Below are positions 1 through 6,037 of a stretch of 6,037 nt of DNA, piece by piece. The notes beneath the pieces are model-generated. The model was not told the origin of the DNA, did no database searches, and saw nothing but the letters and a program-made list of their open reading frames with translations. Numbering within the stretch: position 1 is the stretch's first letter; each line of letters starts with the position of its first letter. The stretch is from Bacteroidota bacterium (GTDB taxonomy: Bacteria > Bacteroidota > Bacteroidia > B-17B0 > Aurantibacillaceae), in assembly GCA_947474485.1 (NCBI GenBank), contig CANJJP010000118.1, positions 1-6,037 on the forward strand, read 5' to 3'. The position numbers were made by a program, and so were the translations under genes.

Positions 1-1216
1 CAGGGGCAATATCTTTTATTTTCTTTTTTATAATTTCAATTTCAGCAGCGTATTGCGGAAAACTTTTTGCTAATGAGTTTAATACACCTTGCTCTAAATT
101 AGAATCGTAAACAATAATAGTATTGATGTGTTCCAGTTTTTTTATGCAGGCTAAAATAAATTCTTCGCGCGGGTCTTTACCGGGTTGCGCATAAAAATAA
201 TCGTGTGTAAGTTTCGCGCCTTGCTCTTTTATTTCGTGTAATGAAAATAAAAATGGAACTTGCTGATAAGGCTTTGTGTTTGCAAACACAGGTATTGCAG
301 GCGTGTACAATTCAATGTCGAAAAAACCAATTGGATAATTTACCTCTTTTAAAAACGAATTAATTTTATCTTTATCAATAATCTCTGTATTACTTTGTAC
401 TGCCTTCACTTGCTTTTGTGTGTTAGTGGGTAAGCCTTCAAAATCAGTAATATCAGTTAAGGTTTTTATGCCCGAGTGATATAACTCAACTTGTTTTCCA
501 ACGGTAACATTACTTAATAAAAACACACTTTGTTCAGGAACATTTTTCCAGCAAGTCCCAAAAAAATCGCATTTGTAAGGACGAAAGCATTGCTCACCCA
601 CTTTAATATCTGGGCTGCTAGGGTTTTCTATTGTGGCTTTTGCTTGTTTAATTCTATCAGCAATAAAATCCCAATTAGATATAGCATCTTTTTTTACTGT
701 GCAAAATTTAAAAAGTGCATCAACATTTAGTTTGCCTTCATAAACATAATCGCCATTTATGGTTACCAAATTGATATCTTCTAATTCGGGAATACAATTT
801 TTAATAACGTAGTATTGTAAGCTAGCATCAAGTACATAGGCAGCGCTAATTTTAAGCGAGCTTTTTACTTCGTAAGCATACCATTTGTTGTCTTTCTTTA
901 CCAATATATCTAAGGCAACAAGCACATCATCAAAAATAAATGCAGCTTCATAAATTATTTCTTGCCCAGCTGCAATCAGCTCTTTAGTGCGCTCAACCGA
1001 TTCGTCAAACTTTTTTATTGACGAGGGTGAAACATCTATACCACCCGGAAACAACTGCTGGGCAAGTAAACCAACATCATTACCTCTATTAAAGATGGCC
1101 TGTTTATCTTTTGAAATAGGATCTTTTAATGTGTAGTGATACTTGTATAAATGAAATGCCTTTAAGCACTGAACACTTTTTACGAAACTGGATTTGCTTA
1201 AAATATAATTTGGCAC
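1..1216 (-). CDS. DUF2779-family protein, RecB/Cas4-like nuclease plus RNase H-fold domain (3' end outside window)
   Basis: This is the N-terminal 405 codons of a gene that continues past base 1. The start is GTG at 1216-1214: TGA lies in frame two codons upstream, no ATG occurs in the early frame, and the protein opens VPNYILSKSSFVKSVQC, the usual family opening. Visible features are Cys17; the RG-x2-VG and AQQLFPGG segment (about residues 44-59); a PD-(D/E)XK core with Asp103 and Glu116-Val-Lys118; and Cys210, Cys216 and Cys222 in C-x5-C-x5-C spacing. With Cys17 these resemble the 1+3 cysteine Fe-S arrangement of Cas4 and AddB. The DUF2779 segment follows: FFDIE (Asp300, Glu302), then PYQQVPF at 316-322, resembling the Asp-x-Glu start of DEDD/RNase H-fold exonucleases. 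The family is a predicted nuclease without an established cellular role. The nucleolytic activity is inferred, while the family assignment is firm. It is divergent from the gene at 1474. Confidence 0.9.
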   Translation of the reverse strand, partial: MPNYILSKSSFVKSVQCLKAFHLYKYHYTLKDPISKDKQAIFNRGNDVGLLAQQLFPGGIDVSPSSIKKFDESVERTKELIAAGQEIIYEAAFIFDDVLVALDILVKKDNKWYAYEVKSSLKISAAYVLDASLQYYVIKNCIPELEDINLVTINGDYVYEGKLNVDALFKFCTVKKDAISNWDFIADRIKQAKATIENPSSPDIKVGEQCFRPYKCDFFGTCWKNVPEQSVFLLSNVTVGKQVELYHSGIKTLTDITDFEGLPTNTQKQVKAVQSNTEIIDKDKINSFLKEVNYPIGFFDIELYTPAIPVFANTKPYQQVPFLFSLHEIKEQGAKLTHDYFYAQPGKDPREEFILACIKKLEHINTIIVYDSNLEQGVLNSLAKSFPQYAAEIEIIKKKIKDIAP

Positions 1217-1303
1217 GAGTCACCGAAAATAATTAAAATTAAACAAAGACATTAATTTTATTGATTTATTTTGAAGATTAACATCAAGTAATTGTATATC
1301 ATG

Positions 1304-1329
1304 TAGTTGTGAATTTCGTTCACGAACTA
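1304..1329. repeat. Imperfect inverted repeat / hairpin
   Basis: The arm TAGTTGTGAA (1304-1313) pairs with TTCACGAACTA (1319-1329), leaving one bulged G at 1324 and a five-base loop TTTCG. This gives ten base pairs around one bulge. No T-run follows directly on either strand, so it does not look like a terminator. It could be an RNA hairpin in a leader or a protein-binding dyad. Its lies about 90 bases upstream of the GTG start of the nuclease gene. Function is unknown. Confidence 0.45.
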
Positions 1330-1350
1330 AGTGTTGGTTTTTTAAGCAAT

Positions 1351-1366
1351 AAATAGTTAACTATTT
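1351..1366. promoter_or_regulatory. Perfect 16-bp palindrome, candidate operator
   Basis: AAATAGTTAACTATTT is an exact palindrome with no spacer, centred on GTTAAC between two divergent genes. A continuous dyad of this size is typical of a site bound by a dimeric helix-turn-helix regulator. It is about 80 bases upstream of the promoter motif of the gene at 1474 and 135 bases from the nuclease start. No regulator gene is visible here. In A+T-rich DNA such palindromes can arise by chance, so the operator role is an inference. Confidence 0.35.
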
Positions 1367-1399
1367 GATTTTCATTTATTAGTAGATTTATGGATAAAA

Positions 1400-1435
1400 A
1401 AAAGGGTTTTGTCTAAAAAATGACAAAACCCTTTT
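1400..1435 (-). terminator. Strong hairpin terminator, best read on the minus strand
   Basis: A perfect 14-bp stem, AAAAGGGTTTTGTC (1400-1413) with GACAAAACCCTTTT (1422-1435), encloses the eight-base loop TAAAAAAT. On the minus strand the GC core is followed by eight consecutive T (complement of 1403-1396), the form of an intrinsic terminator. On the plus strand the core is followed by TTTTAGATT, a weaker tract, so some bidirectional activity is possible. The location is odd because the flanking genes point away from each other and neither ends here. It may block antisense transcription heading toward the nuclease gene, or end an unrecognised small transcript. Confidence 0.7.
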
Positions 1436-1444
1436 AGATTATAG

Positions 1445-1452
1445 TAAATTTG
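1445..1452 (+). promoter_or_regulatory. Bacteroidota-type -7 promoter element for the gene at 1474
   Basis: TAAATTTG matches the TAnnTTTG -7 element used by the primary sigma factor of Bacteroidota. It ends 21 bases before the ATG at 1474 and so predicts a leader of roughly 15 bases. No TTG -33 element is seen at the expected distance; the terminator hairpin occupies that area. An in-frame TTG at 1450-1452 is part of this element, which argues against using it as a start codon. Confidence 0.55.
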
Positions 1453-1473
1453 AATTGTAAAACAACGAAACAA

Positions 1474-2067
1474 ATGAAAAAAATATTCTTTTCTCTTATC
1501 GCACTTATGCTTACATTGTCTTTGTTTTCAAAAAATTTAGAAGAATCCCCTGAAAAAGATCCAAACATCGAAACTTCTCGTATCAATAATTCAGCATTAA
1601 CAGTAAAAGTTCCTAAGTATATTTTTTCGGGACTTAATACTAATGTTGAATTAATTTTCGCTGACCCAAACAATGCTAAGCTAATAGAAAACAACTACGA
1701 ATTGTTTTTCATTATTAACGGTGAAGATGTAAAAGTTACATTTAATAAAAGTGGTGTAGGTTCATTTTCTTATGCATTTAATAACTCAAACAAATTAGAT
1801 ATTTATTTCGAAGATTTCTCGCATTCTGAAAGCCTTCATATTATTCCATTATGGTATATTTTAGCTCCTGTGGGCGCTTTAGTGTTGTTTTTAGGCTTTA
1901 AATTAGTTCGCTCTGGAAGAAGAAACAAGATAGTTGTTGAAGCGGAAGAACCTCATGTAAAAGCTATCGAAAAGCAAGAAGTAATTTCAACTCCTATTGC
2001 AACCATTAAAAAAGAAAAAGTTACGATAAAAGAAGTGGTTGAGAAAGAAGAAGAAATGTTTGCTTAA
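1474..2067 (+). CDS. Hypothetical single-pass membrane protein with signal peptide
   Basis: I do not recognise the family of this 197-residue protein. The ATG at 1474 is chosen because it starts a clear signal peptide (two Lys, then the hydrophobic run IFFSLIALMLTLSLF, ending near residue 19). The in-frame TTG 24 bases upstream would put eight polar residues in front and overlaps the promoter. There is no lipobox cysteine. Residues 21-121 form a polar, beta-rich ectodomain; the alternating pattern at about 75-112 (YELFFIINGEDVKVTF, then FSYAF, then LDIYFED) could be one Ig-like sandwich, which is a guess. A membrane span follows at about 123-144, then RSGRRNK, a positive-inside stop-transfer signal. 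The tail (146-197) is rich in Glu, Lys and Val and is probably cytoplasmic. The predicted type I topology would place a short charged tail inside. It is upstream of alaS but separated by a hairpin and a promoter. Confidence 0.8.
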   Translation: MKKIFFSLIALMLTLSLFSKNLEESPEKDPNIETSRINNSALTVKVPKYIFSGLNTNVELIFADPNNAKLIENNYELFFIINGEDVKVTFNKSGVGSFSYAFNNSNKLDIYFEDFSHSESLHIIPLWYILAPVGALVLFLGFKLVRSGRRNKIVVEAEEPHVKAIEKQEVISTPIATIKKEKVTIKEVVEKEEEMFA

Positions 2068-2095
2068 ACTTCTTTATTTTATTATCAAATATTAA

Positions 2096-2120
2096 AAAGA
2101 CCTCTAAATGGAGGTACTTT
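2096..2120 (+). terminator. Probable terminator of the gene at 1474
   Basis: AAAGACCTC (2096-2104) pairs with GAGGT-A-CTTT (2111-2120), with one bulged A at 2116 and a possible T-G closing pair, around a loop TAAATG or AAAT. It starts 28 bases after the stop codon at 2067. The following ATTATTATATTTG is T-rich but interrupted, so termination may be partial. It directly abuts the promoter motif of alaS. Confidence 0.5.
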
Positions 2121-2125
2121 ATTAT

Positions 2126-2133
2126 TATATTTG
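2126..2133 (+). promoter_or_regulatory. Bacteroidota-type -7 promoter element for alaS
   Basis: TATATTTG fits the TAnnTTTG consensus exactly and ends 18 bases before the alaS ATG, predicting a leader of about 12 bases. No Shine-Dalgarno sequence lies in TTCCTCTATTACATTATT before the ATG, as is normal for Bacteroidota. No TTG -33 element is present upstream, where the hairpin at 2096-2120 lies instead. Confidence 0.55.
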
Positions 2134-2151
2134 TTCCTCTATTACATTATT

Positions 2152-4818
2152 ATGGATTCAAACAAAGTACGCAAAACATTTTTAGATTTTTTTAAGTCGA
2201 AAGGTCATCTAATTGAGCCATCTGCACCAATGGTTGTTAAAGGCGACCCAACACTAATGTTTAACAATAGTGGTATGGCTCCTTTTAAGGATTTGTTTTT
2301 GGGTAATGCACCTATTAAGAATCCTCGCATCGCAGATACTCAAAAATGTTTGCGTGTTAGTGGTAAGCACAATGATTTAGAAGAAGTTGGTGTTGATACC
2401 TATCATCATACCATGTTTGAAATGCTCGGTAACTGGAGCTTTGGCGATTACTTTAAAAAAGATGCTATTACTTGGGCTTGGGAACTGCTTACAGAAGTTT
2501 ATAAAATTGATAAAGATCGTTTGTATGTTACCGTGTTTGAAGGCAGCAAGGAAGAAGGTTTAGCCTTTGACCAAGAAGCATACGATACGTGGAAACAATT
2601 TATTGGCGAAGACAGAATATTAAACGGTAATAAAAAGGATAATTTTTGGGAAATGGGCGATACTGGACCTTGCGGACCATGTAGCGAAATTCATTATGAT
2701 GGACGTTCATTAGCTGAACGTAAAAAAGTAAGCGGGGCAACATTGGTTAATAACGATGATCCTCAAGTAATAGAGATTTGGAATAACGTATTTATGGAGT
2801 TCGAGCGCAAGGCTGATGGCTCTTTAGTTAAGCTTCCAAAACAACACGTTGATACAGGTATGGGCTTCGAGCGTTTAGTACGTGTATTACAAAAGAAAAA
2901 ATCAAATTACGATACGGATGTTTTTATTCCAATACTTGAAAAAATTGAAGAATTAAGTGGTTTACATTACCGTCCAGATGATGAAGAAAAACACAAAGCG
3001 CAATTAATTATTAATATTGCAATGCGTGTTATTGCTGATCATATTCGTGCAATTTCTTTTTCTATTGCAGATGGGCAGCTACCTTCTAATACAGGCGCAG
3101 GCTATGTAATACGTCGTATTTTGCGCAGAGCAATTCGTTATGGATACCAATCATTAAACATGCGTGAGCCATTTATGTATCGTTTGGTCCCTGCTTTGGC
3201 AAATCAAATGGGTGAAGCTTTTCCTGAGTTGAAGGCTCAAAAAATGTTGATTGAAAAAGTAATTAGAGAAGAAGAACTTTCTTTCTTTAAAACCTTAGAG
3301 TACGGTTTAAAACGTATAGATAATGTGTGTGTTGAATTATCAAATCAACACAAAGAAAATTCATTAGTGGATGGAAAAGTAGTGTTTGAATTATATGATA
3401 CTTACGGTTTCCCAGTTGATTTAACTTCGTTAATTGCTCGTGGTTACGGATTGGATATTGATGAGAAATCTTTTTTATCACACTTAGAAGAACAAAAAAA
3501 TCGCTCACGTGCTGCTGCTACAGTTGATACAGATGATTGGATTTATACTGCAGTACAATGGCGTGGCGAAAAAGGCCAAACAGTTGAGTTTGTTGGTTAC
3601 GAAACATTAGAGCGCGAAAGTTACATTACACGTTACAGAAAAGTAAAATCTAAAACAAAAGAATTGTTTCAATTGGTATTGGATGTTACCCCTTTTTATG
3701 CTGAAAGTGGCGGACAAGTTGGTGATACAGGTATTTTAGATTCTCCAAATGAAATCGTTCAGATTTTAGATACGAAAAAAGAAAATGGTGTTATCATTCA
3801 TATTACTGATAAATTACCGGAAAATTTAACAGCACATTTTCACGCAAAAGTTGATGCGGAAAAACGCACCTTAACACAAAGTAATCACAGTGCTACACAT
3901 TTATTGCACGCTGCTTTGCGCAAAGTATTAGGAACGCATGTTGAGCAAAAAGGAAGTTTGGTTAATGAGGAGCATTTACGTTTTGATTTTTCGCATTTTA
4001 CGAAAGTAACACATGAAGAATTACAACAAATCGAGCGCATTGTAAATGCTAAGATTAGAGAGAATGTAAGTGCTGATATAAAATCAATGCCAATTGATGA
4101 TGCTAAGAAAACAGGTGCAATGGCATTGTTTGGAGAGAAGTATAGTGATATAGTTCGTGTAGTTACTTTTGATAAAAACTATAGTGTTGAGTTATGTGGT
4201 GGAACACACGTGCAATCATCGGGGCAAATTGGCTTCCTAAAAATTACTTCTGAAGGCGCAGTTGCCGCTGGTATTAGAAGGATTGAAGCAATCACTTCCT
4301 CTAAGGCAGAAGAGTTCGTGGAACAACAAACAGCTTTGGTTGAGGAAATAAAACATATTTTAAAAGCACCAAAGGACATCACAAAAAGTTTGCAAAGCTT
4401 AGTAGATGAAAATCATAATTTGCAAAAACAATTGCAATACTTGATGAAGGAAAAAGGTCAAGAAATTAAAAAATACCTTAGTTCAAAAACACAAGAAAAA
4501 AATGGCTTTACATTAATTGCTGAACGCATTGAATTAGATAGTACAGAAGAAGTTAAAAATGTTTTATTCGAGCTTCGCACGAAAATTCCTAATTTAGTTT
4601 GTATAGTTGGCTGCGAAATTAAAGGTAAGCCAAGTGTTTCTGTAATCATTGCTGATAATTTGGTGAAAGATAAAAACCTAAATGCAGGAACTATTATTCG
4701 CGATTTAGCTAAAGAAATTGATGGCGGCGGTGGCGGACAAGCATTTTACGCAACTGCTGGTGGAACTAAATTAGAAGGTTTAACTGCGGCAATAGAAAAA
4801 GCAAAAGCGCTTTTCTAG
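2152..4818 (+). CDS. alaS: Alanine--tRNA ligase (alanyl-tRNA synthetase)
   Basis: This cytoplasmic class II synthetase attaches alanine to tRNA-Ala and hydrolyses mischarged Ser- and Gly-tRNA-Ala. The 888 residues are close to the usual bacterial length (about 875). Catalytic domain, about 1-260: motif 2 region HHTMFEMLGNW (85-95), GDTGPCGPCSEIHYD around Cys174, and motif 3 DTGMGFERL (234-242). The tRNA-recognition helical region follows to about 460. Editing domain: FYAESGGQVGDTG from 515, then the zinc-site pairs His579-x3-His583 and Cys682-x3-His686 (CGGTH), all intact. C-terminal part: coiled coil around 720-780 and a DHHA1 domain with five glycines at 858-862. The ATG at 2152 gives the standard opening MDSNKVRKTFLDFFKSKGH; the in-frame TTG at 2131 lies inside the promoter element. 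The gene has its own promoter and is convergent with the transpeptidase gene. Nothing suggests damage or transfer. Confidence 0.98.
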   Translation: MDSNKVRKTFLDFFKSKGHLIEPSAPMVVKGDPTLMFNNSGMAPFKDLFLGNAPIKNPRIADTQKCLRVSGKHNDLEEVGVDTYHHTMFEMLGNWSFGDYFKKDAITWAWELLTEVYKIDKDRLYVTVFEGSKEEGLAFDQEAYDTWKQFIGEDRILNGNKKDNFWEMGDTGPCGPCSEIHYDGRSLAERKKVSGATLVNNDDPQVIEIWNNVFMEFERKADGSLVKLPKQHVDTGMGFERLVRVLQKKKSNYDTDVFIPILEKIEELSGLHYRPDDEEKHKAQLIINIAMRVIADHIRAISFSIADGQLPSNTGAGYVIRRILRRAIRYGYQSLNMREPFMYRLVPALANQMGEAFPELKAQKMLIEKVIREEELSFFKTLEYGLKRIDNVCVELSNQHKENSLVDGKVVFELYDTYGFPVDLTSLIARGYGLDIDEKSFLSHLEEQKNRSRAAATVDTDDWIYTAVQWRGEKGQTVEFVGYETLERESYITRYRKVKSKTKELFQLVLDVTPFYAESGGQVGDTGILDSPNEIVQILDTKKENGVIIHITDKLPENLTAHFHAKVDAEKRTLTQSNHSATHLLHAALRKVLGTHVEQKGSLVNEEHLRFDFSHFTKVTHEELQQIERIVNAKIRENVSADIKSMPIDDAKKTGAMALFGEKYSDIVRVVTFDKNYSVELCGGTHVQSSGQIGFLKITSEGAVAAGIRRIEAITSSKAEEFVEQQTALVEEIKHILKAPKDITKSLQSLVDENHNLQKQLQYLMKEKGQEIKKYLSSKTQEKNGFTLIAERIELDSTEEVKNVLFELRTKIPNLVCIVGCEIKGKPSVSVIIADNLVKDKNLNAGTIIRDLAKEIDGGGGGQAFYATAGGTKLEGLTAAIEKAKALF

Positions 4819-4842
4819 TAAGTTTGTTTGTGGTGAAGAAAA

Positions 4843-4886
4843 TAACGATTTACGATTCTCCAAGGTTTAAAACGCCTAAATCGTTA
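4843..4886. terminator. Possible bidirectional terminator between convergent genes
   Basis: TAACGATTTA (4843-4852) and TAAATCGTTA (4877-4886) form a perfect 10-bp inverted repeat in the 69-base gap between alaS and the convergent transpeptidase gene. The loop of 24 bases is long and the stem is A+T-rich. Plus-strand sequence after it is ACTACTTTTTCTCA; minus-strand sequence after it is TTTATTTTCTTC-like. Neither is an ideal T-tract. The position is right for a shared terminator, but the structure is only moderately convincing. Confidence 0.45.
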
Positions 4887-4887
4887 A

Positions 4888-6037
4888 CTACTTTTTCTCA
4901 TTGTAAACCAATTTAGCCATCTTCTCATCCTTACGATAAATATCGATGTAACGCTTAAGTCCAGTGCAATCCGCAACGCTTGTGTAATAACGAATGTATA
5001 TAGGAATTGTTTTCTTTAAATTCATTTGTCGCTGCAATGGAGTTGCGAAATAAGTTGCCAAGGTATCGTATGGTGTTTTCACTGTATCCTCGCGCATTAT
5101 AAATTTAGCCGTTTCCCAATACTTCTCTAAGCGGATACAGCCATGACTTTGGTAGCGATAAAAAGTTTTAAAATAACGCTTGCTGTTTGTATCGTGTAAA
5201 TACACTCCGTACTTATTATTAAAATTAAATTTAACAACACCTAAACTATTATCATCACCAATTCGTTGACGGAATTTAAAAGGTAAATTACTTTTATTGT
5301 ACTTTTTCCAACTAATTTTTTTGGAGTCCATTACTTCTCCTTTTGAATTAATGACTTCAAAATTCTTTCTTCTCAAATAACTACTATCGCGTTGTACTGC
5401 AGGTAAAATCTCCTTCCAGGCAATACTGTATGGAACTGTCCAATATGGATAAATAAGCATGTAGTTTATTTTCGCTTTTAAAATCGGGGTTTGTGTTTCG
5501 GGTTTACCAACAACAACATTAGAAAATAGAACAAGCGTATCTTTTCCTATTGTTTCCAAAATCTTTTCTTTCTGAGCTTTCTTTAATTTCCAACTTGGGT
5601 CTATTTTTCCCTTATTTCTTTCCCATATATGCAAATTTGCAGCAGGTATATTTACCCAAAAATATTTTTCAGGAAATATAGTATTTTCCCAACGCCAACG
5701 CTCCATGGCCATTTCCATCAAGCGAATGCTCATTTCTTTTGACACTCCTAATGCTTGCTTGGTTAACTTGCCCAGCTTACCATCAGGCTCTAAATTCATT
5801 TTCTTTTGAAATGACTTAATGGCTGCAGCCATCTTTAAACTATCGCTTCCAACAATAATTGTATCATAATCATTAGTTGCGAGCAAACGCTTTTTTAATG
5901 AGGCCAAGAAAACAGTTGAATCTTTTATATCAATAAAAGAGATAGAATCCCAATCCGTTTTTTCATTTTCAATGATGTACTTTTTTAATTCTGCTTTTAA
6001 GAATTGATATCCTTCATGCTTAGGCTCTAATGAATCA
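4888..6037 (-). CDS. L,D-transpeptidase, YcbB type (5' end outside window)
   Basis: This is the C-terminal 382 residues of a periplasmic enzyme expected to form 3-3 crosslinks in peptidoglycan. The frame stays open to the right edge and has no ATG, so the start, and any signal peptide, lies outside; a TTG at 5907 is internal. The order is: scaffold segment (YQFLKAELKKYI, about 6009-5974), a PG_binding_1-like repeat (SDSLKMAAAIKSFQKKMNLE, then PDGKLGKLTKQALG, about 5850-5745), ERWRW and VNIPAANLHIWE typical of YcbB proteins (about 5700-5620), and the YkuD catalytic domain. The domain contains NVVVGKPETQTP, YPYWTVPYSI, GVYLHDT (His at 5194-5196) and the active-site motif SHGCIRL, with the nucleophile Cys at 5137-5139. 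Family members usually have 500-600 residues, so some 150 or more are missing. A 30-residue lysine-rich stretch (about 5619-5530) appears inserted where most relatives have a short turn. Confidence 0.93.
   Translation of the reverse strand, partial: DSLEPKHEGYQFLKAELKKYIIENEKTDWDSISFIDIKDSTVFLASLKKRLLATNDYDTIIVGSDSLKMAAAIKSFQKKMNLEPDGKLGKLTKQALGVSKEMSIRLMEMAMERWRWENTIFPEKYFWVNIPAANLHIWERNKGKIDPSWKLKKAQKEKILETIGKDTLVLFSNVVVGKPETQTPILKAKINYMLIYPYWTVPYSIAWKEILPAVQRDSSYLRRKNFEVINSKGEVMDSKKISWKKYNKSNLPFKFRQRIGDDNSLGVVKFNFNNKYGVYLHDTNSKRYFKTFYRYQSHGCIRLEKYWETAKFIMREDTVKTPYDTLATYFATPLQRQMNLKKTIPIYIRYYTSVADCTGLKRYIDIYRKDEKMAKLVYNEKK

Larger units (their letters stand above)
1217..1473. other. Divergent intergenic region, rich in dyads
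   Basis: This 257-base spacer separates the minus-strand nuclease gene from the plus-strand gene at 1474. It has no convincing coding frame and no tRNA. It holds an imperfect dyad (1304-1329), a perfect palindrome (1351-1366), a terminator-like hairpin (1400-1435) and a TAnnTTTG promoter motif (1445-1452), each listed separately. For the minus-strand gene the nearest promoter-like match is degenerate: TGTCTTTG on the minus strand at 1251-1244, about 28 bases before the GTG. A GGTGA stretch lies five to six bases upstream of that GTG and could act as a weak ribosome binding site. Confidence 0.7.

Noticed and set aside
530..730. Plus-strand open frame of 66 codons
   Set aside because: It is antisense to the well-supported DUF2779 gene, covering its cysteine motif region, and its protein shows no recognisable features.
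1..1216. Identification of the left gene as a CRISPR Cas4
   Set aside because: The Asp300-x-Glu302 and PYQQVPF region and the total length point to DUF2779. Cas4 proteins are about 200 residues long, and no CRISPR repeats or other cas genes are present.
1434..1694. Minus-strand open frame of 86 codons opposite the membrane-protein gene
   Set aside because: It overlaps the signal peptide and ectodomain coding sequence in antisense, has no sensible domain, and ends in the promoter region. It could only matter if an antisense transcript stopping at the 1400-1435 hairpin exists.
3287..4649. Three minus-strand open frames of 63-73 codons inside alaS
   Set aside because: They are antisense shadows of the conserved editing and C-terminal regions of alanyl-tRNA synthetase, with no independent support.
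4844..4859. Short direct repeat ACGATT (ACGATTTACGATT) after alaS
   Set aside because: Two six-base copies in an A+T-rich spacer are too short to be meaningful. The first copy is better explained as an arm of the inverted repeat at 4843-4886.
5905..5907. TTG as the start of the L,D-transpeptidase
   Set aside because: The frame continues without a stop to base 6037 and the upstream residues resemble the YcbB scaffold region, so the gene is cut by the window edge rather than starting here.

Overview
The window is A+T-rich chromosomal DNA that most likely comes from a member of the Bacteroidota. Four things suggest this: promoter-like TAnnTTTG motifs sit 12-25 bases before two start codons; those two starts have no Shine-Dalgarno sequence; the alanyl-tRNA synthetase has a Bacteroidota-like N-terminus; and the flanking genes belong to families common there (a DUF2779 nuclease and a YcbB-type L,D-transpeptidase). 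No genus can be assigned from the sequence alone.

Layout, left to right. (1) Bases 1-1216, minus strand: the first 405 codons of a DUF2779-family protein with a Cas4/RecB-like PD-(D/E)XK nuclease region, four cysteines arranged as for an Fe-S cluster, and the start of a second DEDD/RNase H-like domain. It begins at GTG and runs off the left edge. (2) Bases 1217-1473: a divergent intergenic region with an imperfect dyad, a perfect 16-bp palindrome, a strong terminator-like hairpin and a promoter. (3) Bases 1474-2067, plus strand: a small protein of unknown function with a signal peptide, one ectodomain, one membrane span and a charged tail. (4) Bases 2068-2151: a hairpin terminator directly followed by a second promoter. 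(5) Bases 2152-4818, plus strand: alaS, complete, with every catalytic and editing motif in place. (6) Bases 4819-4887: a short convergent spacer with an inverted repeat. (7) Bases 4888-6037, minus strand: the C-terminal 382 residues of a YcbB-type L,D-transpeptidase whose N-terminus lies beyond the right edge.

The genes do not form one pathway. alaS is housekeeping (tRNA-Ala charging and proofreading), the transpeptidase remodels peptidoglycan in the periplasm, and the DUF2779 protein is a probable nucleic-acid enzyme of unknown biological role. The promoter and terminator pattern suggests at least four separate transcription units. I saw no mobile element, CRISPR array, tRNA, rRNA or known riboswitch, and no convincing new multigene system. 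The most interesting material is the nuclease gene at the left edge and the dense regulatory architecture between 1300 and 1452.
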